DNA from: Siphonodentalium dalli
Lineage: Eukaryota > Mollusca > Scaphopoda > Gadilida > Siphonodentaliidae
DNA: 64,000 nt
Direction: 5' to 3'
Assembly (NCBI GenBank): GCA_032622095.1
Contig: CP136069.1
Span: forward strand, 70,269,319 to 70,333,318
Positions 1-10,699 of the stretch are shown in pieces. Each line of letters starts with the position of its first letter. Within the stretch, counting starts at the first letter, position 1. Both the position numbers and the translations under genes were made by a program. The notes beneath the pieces are model-generated. The model had not been told where the DNA came from, did not search any database, and saw nothing but the letters and a program-made list of their open reading frames with translations.

Positions 1-59
1 AAACTATATGCATATATCTTATATTGTTCTATAACAGTGCATTTTGAAAGGGTTAATGT

Positions 60-735
60 TGTAGATATCAAAATAAATGATGATCAGTCACATTCACGAG
101 ACTGCTCTGACTACATATATTTCTGCTTCTAGAAAAGATCACAGAATCAAAACATCCATATCAAATCGCATTTAACTATTTAATTACACATATAATCACA
201 CGATTCAACATAAAAAGTACATATACAACTGCGTTATTGTTCCGTTTCTGTGCGTCCAAAAGTCCAGATTTAACCGTTGCATAAGACCCTACTTTCGATT
301 GCTCTCTCGTGAGATTCATCAGGGAGAATTCTTACATCTTTTATCAAACGTTTCTCTTATACTCTGCAATGAATATCCTCAAATAATTCAAGCGTTTGTT
401 CTATCTTATAGGACTAGCAATTACATATTGCACAAAGTGTAAATTTCATTCAGTTTTCTCCATTTTGGCGGCCGTTTTGGGAAAGACATTCTACAAAATT
501 GTTTACGGCTAAACATTGTTTGTCAATATTTAAATTTATTACGAATTTGGCATTAATTGTTACACCTACCGCAGAAATTCAACAATTTAAGATATTAACA
601 ACCATATTGGGCGCCATCTTGAATAGAGAATTTTTCCCAAAGCGGATTTTAGCGGATTTTGGATATGTTATTCCTCAAATTATGCCCGACAAAACTACAC
701 CAAAAACAGCTTGTTAATAATTTTTTCTAGGTCCA
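60..735. repeat. Dispersed repeat R1, copy 1
   Basis: This segment matches 60465-61090 over most of its length. Shared landmarks in the same order are the block around 76-105, a gcttctagaaa block near 125, a caaactgcgttatt-like block near 230, and the 'aaagcgga-tttt-gatatgtta' block near 640-670. A shorter, more diverged third copy lies at 9985-10265. No open frame of note is present; the ORF at 499-717 has no recognisable domain. Copy 1 and copy 2 each end shortly before the acceptor of an exon from an unrelated gene (991 and 61099). The element class is unknown and I saw no clear terminal repeats. Confidence 0.6.
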
Positions 736-737
736 AT

Positions 738-937
738 GCTTCAACGACCAGACTATAGGTCGTATGTTGAACTTATTAACTGAAAATTTCCATTTTATAA
801 ATAGTACTCCTTCTGTACTTTTATGATCTGTCGTCTGCTTTTTTTTCTTCTGAAAACCACTCCAGATGAATAATGGACCAGTCCGATATGTACTGTTTTA
901 ACTGAGTGAGATAATCCATTTAGTATAGAAATGATTA
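738..937. mobile_element. 5'-truncated TTAA-type MITE (copy A)
   Basis: This segment matches the inner and right parts of the MITEs at 2943-3221, 17840-18066 and 32771-33046. It shows the ttcaac...gttgaactta hairpin, the gaataat-gacca block near 870, and the right end tagtatagaaatgattaa, ending on TTAA at 934-937. The left terminal repeat is missing, and the copy abuts repeat R1. It lies 53 bases upstream of the transporter exon, so it is intronic. Confidence 0.5.
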
Positions 938-990
938 ATAAACAGTCGACCATTCGCCGCGCAGTGACTATTGATAATGTTATGCTTCAG

Positions 991-2391
991 GTGTAGGAGC
1001 TGGCTGCGTTGGACCCCCAACGTTCATACTACTCAGCAAATATTTCGACAAATATCGGGCGAAGGCCATGGCGCTCGCTTCATGTTCTCCGTGTGTAGCT
1101 TCGTTCGGGTTTCCACATTTCTACGAATATCTCATCGACGAATTCGGACTCCGAGGGGCCCTGATTCTCATCAGTGGTATTCTGCTTAACACGTGCGTCG
1201 CGGCATCCTTTTATAGAGATCCGCCGACCAATCGGAATAACCGACATAAAACACCGGAAACAGACGGAAAATACCGAAGTGAGACGAAGCCACAATACTC
1301 GACGATTCTACATGAGGACAACTGCGAACAATTAGATACATCTAAACAATTGGATGGTTTATGCTATGATGGAGTTTCAAGTGTAAAGAATGGGTTTGTT
1401 CCTTTGGTCAGAGGGTCGTATGTGGATATTCCAGATCTGCCACAATTTGAAGATTTGACTGACATGGTATTTGATGAAGCTAGGAAGAAATATTCACTTT
1501 TTGGGCGAAATCAAGTTGACAAATCGAAAAGTATCCATACCAACGAACCTTTACGCTATCATGCAGTCCCGTGTGTGGAGAATGTGTGTATTCCTTTGGT
1601 TGCCAGTGGGTCGTGTTCGGAACATTCAGATCCAGCTGAGCCCATCCACTCGACTGAATTAATATGTCATGAAACTAGGAATGAAAGTTTGCTGTTATTT
1701 CATTCGTCGAGTTCAATGCAAACCGATCGCAGCGGCGAATGTCGAAATGTGCATCTAAATGGCCAGCTTTCGAATGAACCACACACTCGGGAAGAATCAG
1801 CTTTGCTTCGAGAAGACACGTGTCGAGGCCATGTAATTGCAGTGCACTCAGAGATAGAACATGAATTACTATCATCGGGTGTAATATGCGAGTCGGAGGA
1901 CAATGAAGCCGAATATAAAACAGAGTTTGACTTTGGACTCATCAGAAATCCAAAATTTATAAGCATTGCAGTGACGTATACGTTAGCAGTTTTCACGTAT
2001 TCTTTAGGGTTAATAGTGGTACCGGTGTACGTCAAGGAGGAAACGAATGACCCATCCAATATACCGATAGCCGTGATGCTAATTTCCGGTGCAGAGGCTG
2101 TCGGGAAATTAATATTTGGAACGGTAGCAGACTTCCGGTTGATTTCAAACCGGATGTTGTGGACATTTTGCATGATTATAGCTTCATTATCATTGATTGG
2201 TCAAACTGTCGCCCACTATGACATCATATTATTAATTCTGACAGCCATATTTGGATCGACATCCGGAACATCGTTTGTTCTCGTGAATCTTGTGATTATA
2301 GAAACGTTGGGAGTGGATGAACTCACGTCTGGTCTTGCGTTCTGCAACCTGTTCTCTGTTATTGGAACACTATCATCACCCCCTTTGGCAG
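991..2391 (+). CDS. Monocarboxylate transporter-like MFS protein, internal exon
   Basis: This exon encodes most of an SLC16 (MCT)-like major facilitator protein, a 12-helix plasma-membrane carrier; the substrate cannot be told from sequence. The exon starts after the acceptor atgcttcag at 981-990, not at the ATG at 1068, because the frame is open upstream and reads like the MCT TM4-TM5 loop (LLSKYFDKYRAKAMALA). Next come FYEYLIDEFGLRGALILISG (TM5-TM6, an MCT family pattern), a long hydrophilic loop of about 240 residues (roughly 1205-1920), and TM7-TM11 (1945-2390), with SGAEAVGKLIFGTVAD around TM8. It ends at donor gtaagt (2392) after one base of a codon, so the ORF tail to 2450 is intron. 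The N-terminal exons (TM1-TM3, with the usual DGGWGW-like motif) are not in the window. Confidence 0.9.
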
Positions 2392-2942
2392 GTAAGTTGT
2401 TACACGACAAAGGACAAGTACTATATTGGTGGGGATACAATACAGTATAATGACGTTGCAGATGTGAATCTACTTGTTAAATTGAATGCGCATGGTCAAG
2501 ATGATATTTATAGTAGAGTACTACATCGAAACATGGTCATAATGATGCAGTCATATTTAATTAATTTGTGCACAAACTGGCATTGTATAATATGTCACAC
2601 CATATGCATGGCTGTTTAGTTAGCGAAAACTGTGAACGTCAAATAATGGTCGAACCCCAACTGACATTGTCTATTATCTACCGGAAGCATCGACGCTCTT
2701 TGTAAGAGGCTATTATTGGATTTTTTTCGCTAGGCTGACAAAAATTCAAAACGTGTTAAATGCACGGATGGTCTTCGTTATAGGTTAAAATTTAGAAGTA
2801 ACAGTTACAAAATTCTTAAATTTTCCTCAAGAATATTGAAATAGTATCGTATATTGATAGCATAGCTGCGATATTTTCTACAAAACACACTTTGTGTGAG
2901 CCTGGCGTTTGTTTACACACTGCGCGTAAGAGTTATTTTTTT

Positions 2943-3221
2943 CTAACCCTTTCTATATTAAATACTCATTGACGAGTAGTCTCCCTGTGAAATGTTCAGA
3001 TAATAAGTTCAACAAACAAACATAGACCGTTTGTTGATCTTACATGTATAATCTGAACATTTCAAACCTATGATTATGAATCATTCTGCTCATATTGTAT
3101 CTATTTTTCTGTATGCTGTCAGCTTCTATAACCTGAACCATCATGCAAATGAATAATAGACCATTCCAATGAATACTTTTATAACTGATTGGGAGAATCC
3201 ATTTAGAATAGAAAAGGTTAA
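2943..3221. mobile_element. piggyBac-like MITE (copy B) in the transporter intron
   Basis: About 280 bp. The left end is CTAACCCTTTCTATATTAAA (TTAA mutated to CTAA) and the right end is tagaatagaaaaggTTAA. Terminal inverted repeats starting CCC next to a TTAA target are typical of piggyBac-type elements. No coding capacity. Close relatives lie at 738-937, 17840-18066 and 32771-33046. Confidence 0.65.
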
Positions 3222-3369
3222 ATATAGATCCAATTGTTCATCTAATTTCGATCCAAATGAACTTTATAATTCTAATATACACCCCATCTACCTGCTTTCA
3301 TTATATATTCACATTTGAACGAATGTTGGTTCAAACTTGGAGGATTATAGGTCAAACATTTTTTTTCAG

Positions 3370-3506
3370 GACTGCTAAAGGACAGGACTGGCAGCTGGGA
3401 TGGCTCATTATATCTGGGCGGGTCAATGTTACTGGCAGGAGTTATATTTCTAAACACGAGATACATCTTCCGTAAAGTGAAAGGACTGCGACGGATACGA
3501 CAGTGA
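3370..3506 (+). CDS. Monocarboxylate transporter-like MFS protein, last exon
   Basis: This exon starts after the polypyrimidine-rich acceptor tttttttcag (ending 3369). Its first two bases complete the glycine codon left open by the exon ending at 2391, giving PPLAG-LLKDRTGSWDGSLYLGG and then SMLLAGVIFLNTRYIFRKV and a basic tail to TGA at 3504-3506. This is the TM11-TM12 end of an MCT: the G-x-LxDxTGxWxGSLYxGG pattern, one last helix and a short charged C-terminus. The exact phase match and family fit make the splice call strong. A TIR element begins about 25 bases past the stop, so the 3' UTR may lie inside it. Confidence 0.88.
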
Positions 3507-3529
3507 TGTGATGGCCGACTCACGTACAC

Positions 3530-4105
3530 TGTAAAGAGCGTGCGATAAGCAAATTTAACACTCAATTTTTTGGTAGAGTTATTCACCGTGACCCGCTCAA
3601 CACCGAATGCTTGAGTTGCGAGGATAAAAGCGAATGCTATGGTGTAATTAACATTGTGGCGGCAGTCTTATCCAACCTAACTATATACGACGATGGATAA
3701 CCGCGACACACCACGTATCACTGGTAATCACCATGCACCTACCGTCTATGCATGTATATGCAACGGTAATAGCTTTACACAGGTCTACAATTTACACAAA
3801 TTGTCATTACGCGGTCATTATATGTTTTAGTCAAGACACGAATTATCATTATTTAATTAATACTGTTATAAAATAACACATATAATAAGTATAGTTGTCT
3901 GTGTTTTGTGGCAAATTTAAGTGATTCTTGGTGAACCCTGGTCAGTCTCCATGATTTCCGTTGAGTTATTAATCCGCTCCGTGCAAGTTCACCGTGGAAC
4001 ACGGCGGACAAAACATCACCGTGAAGCACAGTATACTCATAGTGGGGTTCTCCGGGCTTTGAGTGTTTTGCTTATCGCACACTATTTACACACTATACAA
4101 TGTAT
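3530..4105. mobile_element. TIR element just after the transporter stop
   Basis: The left end (tgtaaagagcgtgcgataag..., 3530-3568) is matched in reverse complement by the right end (4058-4105), sharing gtgcgataagcaaa and acactcaa. The body of about 570 bp has no coding potential; the ORF at 3921-4187 lies within it and matches nothing I know. A further piece of the same terminal sequence (ttcgcttatcgcacactctt) is at 58165-58185. The class is unknown. Confidence 0.5.
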
Positions 4106-4241
4106 GGGACAATTTAGTACACAACAACGATTTATTACATTCCTATGTGTGATTTATCTTGATTTCTCGAGTGCTTATAAACGATAATTTCACTAGTGAA
4201 TTATGTCACTTTAACTAGCTCCTTATGTTTTCATGGTATGT

Positions 4242-5596
4242 GGCTTATACGGACCCTGGCTCTTACGGACCCTGGCTCTTACGGACCCTGGCTTTTACTG
4301 ACCACCGGCTGATACGGACCCTGGCTTATACGGACCCCGGCTCATACGGACCTCAATTAAAATATGCAATTTTCAAATTTATATTTATGAATTTAATATA
4401 TAATTATGATTGTCATTTCACACATATATCTGTATTAATTGAGAATTTTTGTGATTTTTTTGGTGATTTTCAAACTTATATTTATGAATTTAACCGATTT
4501 TTTCGTTTTTTTTCAAACTTATATTTATGAATTTAATATATAATTATGATTGTATTTTCACACATATATCTGTATTAATTGAGAATTTCGGTGATGTTCT
4601 GGCTTGAAAAAGCATTTATTGAGTCGCGATAATTAATCTCTTCATCATTGTATAAACACGCATGTGTGATCCCTTTATGTCGTTGTATAAACAGACACGC
4701 GGTGATAAATGGTCAGTGAATGGTGATCAGGATCCACTGAGTTTGATTTGTTACGAAAACATGTTAGTAAAAACACAACTTGTTTCAACTGATTTATTGT
4801 CCCTTGTATACACACTCGTGTGTGATCCCTTATATTGTTTTATAAACAGACACGCGATGATGAATGGGGGTCGTCCTGTTCACCCGGCGCCTATTGTTTC
4901 GGTAGGTGTTGGGGCAGGTGTGATAATCCTCATCATCACAGAGCTGCCGACTATAGTTTTTATCATAATTGTTACTGGGAATTGGTGGCGATGGCTAATT
5001 TCGGACTGTGACAACACTGGACCGCAGGTGTTTTGATATGGACTATAATCTCCGCCGGCCAAGTCATTAATCTCTGCCTGCCGGGTGAACAGGATATACC
5101 CGATGAATGGTCAGTGAATGGTGATCAGTATGAATCCACTGAGTTTGATTTGTTATGAAAACATGTTAGTAAAAACACAACTGGTATATATTCAACTGAT
5201 TTATTTTTGACTGGCATAATTCCACAATGACTGCATTGAACCTGAATGTTCTACTTGAGAACACACCGCTACTACTCGTAGAACTGCCAACAAACTACTG
5301 AAAGAAGCCGCCAAGCTGTACGCCCCAATTTAGATAATGTTCGTCTGATGTAACGTTGTTCCATTTTTGTTATCATCAGATTTTTTGTTATCTCAGTATG
5401 TATGTTGTCAGTATTTTGATTTTATTTAAATAAACATAAAAAATAAAATTGTATATTTTAATTGAGGTCCGTATGAGCCAGGGTCCGTATAAGCCGAGGG
5501 TCCGTATAAGCCAGGGTCCGTATCAGCCGGTGGTCCGTAAAAGCCAGGGTCCGTAAGAGCCAGGGTCCGTAAGAGCCAGGGTCCGTATCAGCCGGC
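4242..5596. mobile_element. Inverted-repeat element with tandem-repeat ends
   Basis: The left end (4242-4355) is a tandem of a ~15 bp motif, ggctcttacggaccct and variants, about seven units. The right end (5449-5596) carries the same units in the same relative order on the other strand, so the two ends form a long inverted repeat of about 110 bp that continues into an AT-rich tattttaatt stretch. Inside are a direct duplication of a ~150 bp AT-rich unit (4375-4600) and duplicated blocks containing gtgatcccttta, tgaatggtgatcag and aaaacatgttagtaaaaacac at 4655-4860 and 5100-5200. A 23-codon open remnant ends near 5330. No transposase is recognisable. It could be a foldback-type element. Confidence 0.55.
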
Positions 5597-5696
5597 ATTC
5601 GTGACCATACGAATACGCGCTATCAAAATGTATGCGTCATGGGTATATAATGACGGTATTATTCGGATTTCTGGTGAATCAGATGTTTATAATGGA

Positions 5697-5872
5697 ATAT
5701 AATAAACAGAATACAGAATAATCACTTGATTGAACTGGTGATGTAAAATAATTCATTCGAGACAGGGACTATTTTGTAAAATGCGCTCTCGTGTATGTAC
5801 AACGTCTCTGCCTCTCATGAGTTATTTCACGTCACCAGTTCAATCAAGTGATTATTCTCTATTTATTATATT
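5697..5872. repeat. Imperfect palindrome upstream of the Crypton
   Basis: The arm 5716-5751 (gaataatcacttgattgaac...) pairs with 5821-5857 almost perfectly; weaker pairing continues outward to an ATAATAAA/TTTATTAT end. The loop is about 70 bases. It looks like a small foldback MITE. No TSD was established. Confidence 0.6.
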
Positions 5873-6081
5873 TTCAGCAACTTTTTCTGCCAAAATACTA
5901 ATCTTATCCCCACTCCCGGAAGTGCCACGATGTTATCCTACTCCCAGAGGTTTATCCTACTCCCAGCGATGACGGACTATATTTATCACAACCTCGCACG
6001 TTCCGAATTACGTAATTCGAAGTGCACGTTTTGGGTTACTCCCCTTACACCAAAATAATTGTCTTCTGTCGAGCTGTCAAA

Positions 6082-7247
6082 ATGTCACTGCAGTTGTCAG
6101 AAATGGATTTAGGAACGATTGATGATGACTTTTTACGCCAACTTTTGGAATCGGACATAGATTATGGTAACGTTGATAATTCGGTGACTGCCGATGCCAG
6201 CGAGAATGTTTCGGGACCTGCGGAATCGAATTATCGATCCAACGGGAGATTTCAAATGATGGATGATGAGCAATTGACTAACTTTATGGCCGAAAATGAA
6301 AATGAAAATACATTAAAGAAAACCATGTTGGATGTTAGGTTATTCCAGAATTTCTTGAAGGCAAAATATGATTTTACATCAGAATTTGCGGAACTCGAGC
6401 CTGGAACTCTTTGTGAGTACCTATGTCACTTCCTTGTGTCTGTGAGACGGCGAGATGGTGATGAATATGAACCCACCACACTCAGGGCATTCTACTCCAG
6501 CATTAGTAGATATCTGAGAAAAGCTGGCTACACTAAGTGTATTGTGCAAGACCCTATTTTTGCAAGATCTAGGGACGTTATGAAAACCAAACAAAAGCAT
6601 TTGAAATCCATTGGGAAGGGAAATAAACCACTCGAGGCCGACCGATTAACAAATACCGAAATTGATCAGCTGTATGAGAAGAATGTATTGGGCTCATGCT
6701 CCCCAGAGTCATTGCTAAATACAATGTGGCTCACATTTACCACTCACTGTGGGATGAGAGGCGGCCAAGAGCAGTACGATTTGCTGTGGAGCGACGTTCA
6801 AATTGGAAGCGACGAAAGCGGAAAACAGTACATATTTATCGAGAAATAACGCCAGACAAAAACCAGAACAGAGTTTTGAAAGCAAAGGCATATGAAACAA
6901 CAACAACAACACAAGAAAGGAACCCTTTTTATATTTACAATATATTCAAAGAGAAACGTCCGATAAACATGTTATCGCCAGATTCGCCATTCTATATTTA
7001 TATGGTATCGGATACACAGAAACAGATTGATGTAAACACCTACGTCGCGAGTGGGCAAAATGGTTCAAAAATCAGCGCCTGGGTATAAATCAAATTCGAA
7101 AATTCATGCCGCAGATGAAAATTGATGGTGAATTATCTGCAGAGACAAGACTCACAAATCATAGCACAAGGAAACGCTTGATTCAGGAACTAAATGATGC
7201 TGACATCCCATCACACCATATAGTTCAAGTGTCTGGGCATCGCAATA
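6082..7247 (+). pseudogene. Crypton-type tyrosine recombinase (DUF3504), N-terminal and core part
   Basis: This is the transposase-like recombinase of a Crypton DNA transposon, of the kind also domesticated in animal KCTD1/ZMYM/QRICH1-like proteins. From ATG 6082 (an in-frame ATG at 6022 is possible) the frame runs to a TAA at 6847. The core shows a FLKAKYDF N-lobe, the helix YEPTTLRAFYSSISRYLRKAGY, then NTMWLTFTTHCGMRGGQEQY with the first catalytic Arg. The family TKTR motif follows the TAA in the same frame, then a one-base shift near 6872 moves to the frame of KEKRPINMLSPDSPFYI (6950-7005). A second shift near 7050 leads to EWAKWFKNQRLGINQI, then TNHSTRKRLIQE (catalytic His and Arg) and VSGHRNIN (second His) up to the insertion at 7248. 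One stop plus two shifts make it non-functional as read. Base use resembles its surroundings. Confidence 0.85.
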
Positions 7248-8813
7248 TTAACCCTTTGAACCCTGACGCCCCACAGTGATCGACACCCTGACCCGGGGCT
7301 CCCAGTGGTATTTCCGCTTAAATTAGACAGTGTCTAGTCGCATGGTGTTGATTATGTTCAAACTGTGACACAGGTCTGAAACTTTACAGGTTAGTCCCCC
7401 ATGGATCAGCGATCAGTATAAGATCGCGAGACTTTGCCTCGCGGCAATTCCTTGGTAACGGTTGCTAGGCAACTACCCGGAATTTACTGGGAAATGTAAA
7501 TATAGCTTATAGCATCGTTATTCAACCCCAGTGATTGCGTTTTTGATACAGGTAATACCCTAACGTGAAATTTGAGATATACCCGACCAGAATAGTGAAC
7601 CAAATATCCCATTTATGGGTAGCAACGGTTGCTAAGCAAATACTACTAATGATCGAATGACATTGCACTAACTATTCAGTGGTATGTTTTGCCTTAATTT
7701 AGACAGTGTCTATAGTCGCGTGGTGTTGGTTATGTTCAAAGGGGGCACATAACTGAAACTGTACAGGCATGCTATGCATGCATGGATCAATGACCATTGT
7801 AAGGCCGGGATACTTTGCCACCCGATCTCTCCTTAGAAACGGTTACTAGGCAACTACCCGAAATTTGCAGGATAAACGAATTCTAGCTTTTAACGTTGTA
7901 ATTATACATCAGCGAATTGCGTTTCGATGCAACCAATATCCTAATGTGAAATTTAAGATATACCTGACCACGTGCGAGTAAGTCAACTTGATATGTGATA
8001 GACTTTTTGCCGCATGTGGCATAACAGAGACTGGTTTTACAGAGACCATGCAGAAACAACGTAATTTCCCGTAACATATCGTGGCCCCATTGTTCAAGTA
8101 AGCTGTCTAGATTGTGTCTACTGAACATGTGAAACATGCAACTATATGTCATATATAGCGCCACAATTCACTTAAACGCATTTTTCAAAATGGATTATAG
8201 CCTGCGCGCATGTGCATATTTTCCTACCCGTTTCTAGCGGGCAGCCAATCCATATACACACCTTTGCCAGCGCTGACTTCAATAGGCCCATTTAAATATA
8301 TATATTAGTTGGTATGTCGTATATAAGTACGTTATAAACCATTTATTTGTCATTGTGCTGGTCTGCGCATGCGCGAATAAATCAACTTGATAGGCGATAG
8401 ACCCTTCCCCATATGTAGCAGAACACTGACTAATATACGCGAGGGTAATTTAAACTGAAATTGTGTGTCTAAATTATGTCTGTTCTGTACACACACGGGG
8501 AACACGAAATTATATGCCCTAAATATAGCGGCACAGTTCGCTTAAAATATCGTATGTTTTTGTAGATTATATGCTATGCGCATGCGCATATATTTCTACC
8601 CGATACTAGCGGCCAACCATTCCATACGAACCATGGGCGCCGCTGACATATGTGGGGGCAATTTAAATATAAATCAGTGGGTCTGACGCTCGTTATACTA
8701 TATATAAATTTGCTACCGAATCATGTCATCGCTGCACCGAAATATCGGTGTTACGGGATATAGTCACGGTTCGTTTGCACCTAAATATCGGTGTTACGGG
8801 TTCAACGGGTTAA
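7248..8813. mobile_element. TTAA-flanked (piggyBac-like) non-autonomous element inside the Crypton
   Basis: TTAA at 7248-7251 and again at 8810-8813 bracket a 1558 bp insert that starts CCCTTTGAACCC and ends GGGTTCAACGGG, an inverted pair. Removing the insert and one TTAA rejoins the Crypton frame exactly (see the C-terminal part). The body is two different internal duplications. About 365 bp (7310-7600) is repeated at 7678-7965, sharing tagacagtgtcta and tgttcaaa and a ggcaactaccc block. About 330 bp (7970-8290) is repeated at 8370-8690, sharing tcaacttgata and the aatttaaatata end. No transposase is recognisable; the internal ORFs are short and anonymous. Confidence 0.85.
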
Positions 8814-9165
8814 TAGCATTAATACTTATTCAAGGATGAACACTCACCAGGAAATATCTATATCTGCTATTTTGTCCAACGAGTGACCTGCTGAAATTCC
8901 GGAAAATCCACCAGTTCCCGTGCACAGTCAGAAAACACAAAATACATCACCAAAAGCACAGACCACCAATGTGTTATCGACATCAAATTCCAGCTCAGTG
9001 AATTTGCAGGATCAACACCAACTGGGGAAACATTTTTGGTTACGCTACACTTCGGAATGCAAAGATCGAAGTCGTGATAAACAATTGTTCCCACAAGTGT
9101 ATTTGCACCAAGAGAATGAAAACAGTGCTGAAATCCACTTCAGTATCTTCAAGCAGTTCCACTGA
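8814..9165 (+). pseudogene. Crypton tyrosine recombinase, C-terminal part with catalytic Tyr
   Basis: Directly after the insertion the frame reads SINTYSRMNTHQEISISAILSN, which is the segment that follows GHRNIN in DUF3504 recombinases and carries the nucleophilic Tyr (about 8826). A TGA at 8884-8886 may be the natural end. The same frame stays open beyond it to 9163-9165 (Ser/Gln/Asn-rich, with no domain), so a read-through or degraded tail is possible. A polyadenylation-type AATAAA sits at 9261-9266. The Crypton has no terminal inverted repeats, as expected for this class, so its outer limits are not defined. Confidence 0.75.
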
Positions 9166-9569
9166 TATTCGAGTGCATATTCCAAATGAAAGTGAACAGT
9201 GATATAGATCTAGGAAGGCTTATCCACGCAATGACATTCCAAAACAGTTACTAATTTAATCAATAAAGTTTGTTGTTTGTTTGAAAAATTCCTCCGAAAA
9301 ATCCCCTTTGAAGTTGGTGGCAATAGGAGAAATCAGCAATGAAATGACGTCACGTTCCTTATACGGGGTAAAATACTATGGCGCGCGCGGCTATAGTAAA
9401 AAATAAATGAATGAGTGACGTAATCGATTTACCTTATTTGGGTTGTTATCTTATCATTGCGCGTAATTTAACGGAAACATTTAGGTCAATATTCAGAATC
9501 GGAACATCTTCTCAATGCATTTTATTAGAGTTGTGTCGTGACAAACTGTTGGGGAAAATATAACAAACA

Positions 9570-9724
9570 CAATAGTTAACTGTCATCAGCGACGAGTTCA
9601 CGAAGTTTCTCCTCTCGTGAGATGCGAGGATTATTTTTCACTCGGCTAACGCCTCGTGAAAAATAATCTTGCGCATCTCACTCGAGGAGAAACTTCGTTC
9701 GTCGCTGATGACAGTTAACTATTG
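9570..9724. repeat. 155-bp near-perfect palindrome (MITE)
   Basis: The arms are 9570-9645 and 9650-9724, starting CAATAGTTAACTGTCATCAG and ending in its complement. Near the axis they contain tcacgaagtttctcctc and attatttttcac with their complements. It would fold into a long hairpin and has no coding potential. It lies between the Crypton and repeat R1 copy 3. Confidence 0.75.
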
Positions 9725-9984
9725 TCTATTTATTCTGATGTTATATCATGCACATTCGTCTTATGTACAACGGAAACAGACAAAATAGTAGGAACGCTAC
9801 TCTTAAAGAATAAAGCTTTTTCCAACTCTTTTTGTGTAGAAATTGGAAATTTCAAGACCAATCAGAGTATATTAAAACAAAGCAAATAAACAAATCCTTG
9901 AGTTGGATATGCGTGATTGAAATTAGTATCTTTAAGGGCAGAAGTTTTTATAGTTCGTTCTTATTTACCAACTCGGTTGAATAT

Positions 9985-10265
9985 TCATGCTTTTTCTGCC
10001 GTTGTAAAATTTCATTAGTATCCGACCACTTTGGCAGCCATTTCTGGGTCTGGTTTGCTGTTGTTTGGTTTACACACCGCCTATTATTTCCACTTTTCAT
10101 GTTACAAACACTCGAACGCAAACGCGCCATTAATTTCCATACACATATGTCCGTGTTATGCTTGTAGTTAAGACAACATGCGGTATCCATAACCATGCTG
10201 GACGCCACCTTAAATTATTAAAGTTCCCCAAAGCGGGTTTTAGCGAATTTTGGATATGTTGTTCC
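9985..10265. repeat. Dispersed repeat R1, diverged copy 3
   Basis: A gtaaaatttcatt...ttggcagccattt block near 10005 and the aaagcgggttttagcgaatttt block near 10220 match 440-480 and 640-670 of copy 1. Other parts are too diverged to align by eye. Confidence 0.4.
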
Positions 10266-10535
10266 ATTGAAATTTGCGCATGTTTTGATATCAATTAACA
10301 CACATCTCAATTGATTCAATTCAATTTATTCTGTTACTCGATATGTAGATATTACAGACATGAGGGTTGGGCTACAGCACGACATGCAATAAATCCGCAC
10401 GGACTTGGCGGATTATACTCAATTACATCAGCACAAGTTAGGGGCATATGCATATTTTGCATTACATATACATGTATACATTGTATATACTGATTTTATC
10501 TCGTCGTGCCGGTTGTTCCTATGTACTTCTGACAG

Positions 10536-10661
10536 GATATGTGCGGAGAATCTTCAGATCAACACAAACACAAAGAATGTAAATTATGCCACAAATCACT
10601 ACTCTGGCTATATGTCCGTAGCGATCATGTTCCACCAGTAGAAGACATGGGAACTTTTTGA
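10536..10661 (+). CDS. Possible small terminal exon, unknown protein
   Basis: A pyrimidine-rich stretch and acttctgacag (ending 10535) is followed by 41 open codons and TGA at 10659-10661. AATAAA lies 33 bases further on (10694-10699). The peptide starts DMCGESSDQHKHKECKLCHK and continues SLLWLYVRSDHVPPVEDMGTF; the C-x-x-C with nearby His could bind zinc. No matching upstream exon was found and no family is recognised. It could be a decayed transposon end. Confidence 0.2.
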   Translation, partial: DMCGESSDQHKHKECKLCHKSLLWLYVRSDHVPPVEDMGTF

Positions 10662-10699
10662 AGATCGGTCGGGGAACTGTACAATATTGAGAGAATAAA

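Noticed and set aside
499-717. 72-codon plus-strand ORF as an upstream transporter exon
   Set aside because: It lies within repeat R1, has no MCT N-terminal motif, and no donor in the right phase.
1700-2173. 157-codon minus-strand ORF inside the transporter exon
   Set aside because: Antisense shadow of an exon with clear MCT helices and loops on the plus strand.
5236-5332. Short frame TATTRRTANKLLKEAAKL as the end of a retroelement gene
   Set aside because: Only about 23 codons before a stop on the upstream side, with no family match; too short to support.
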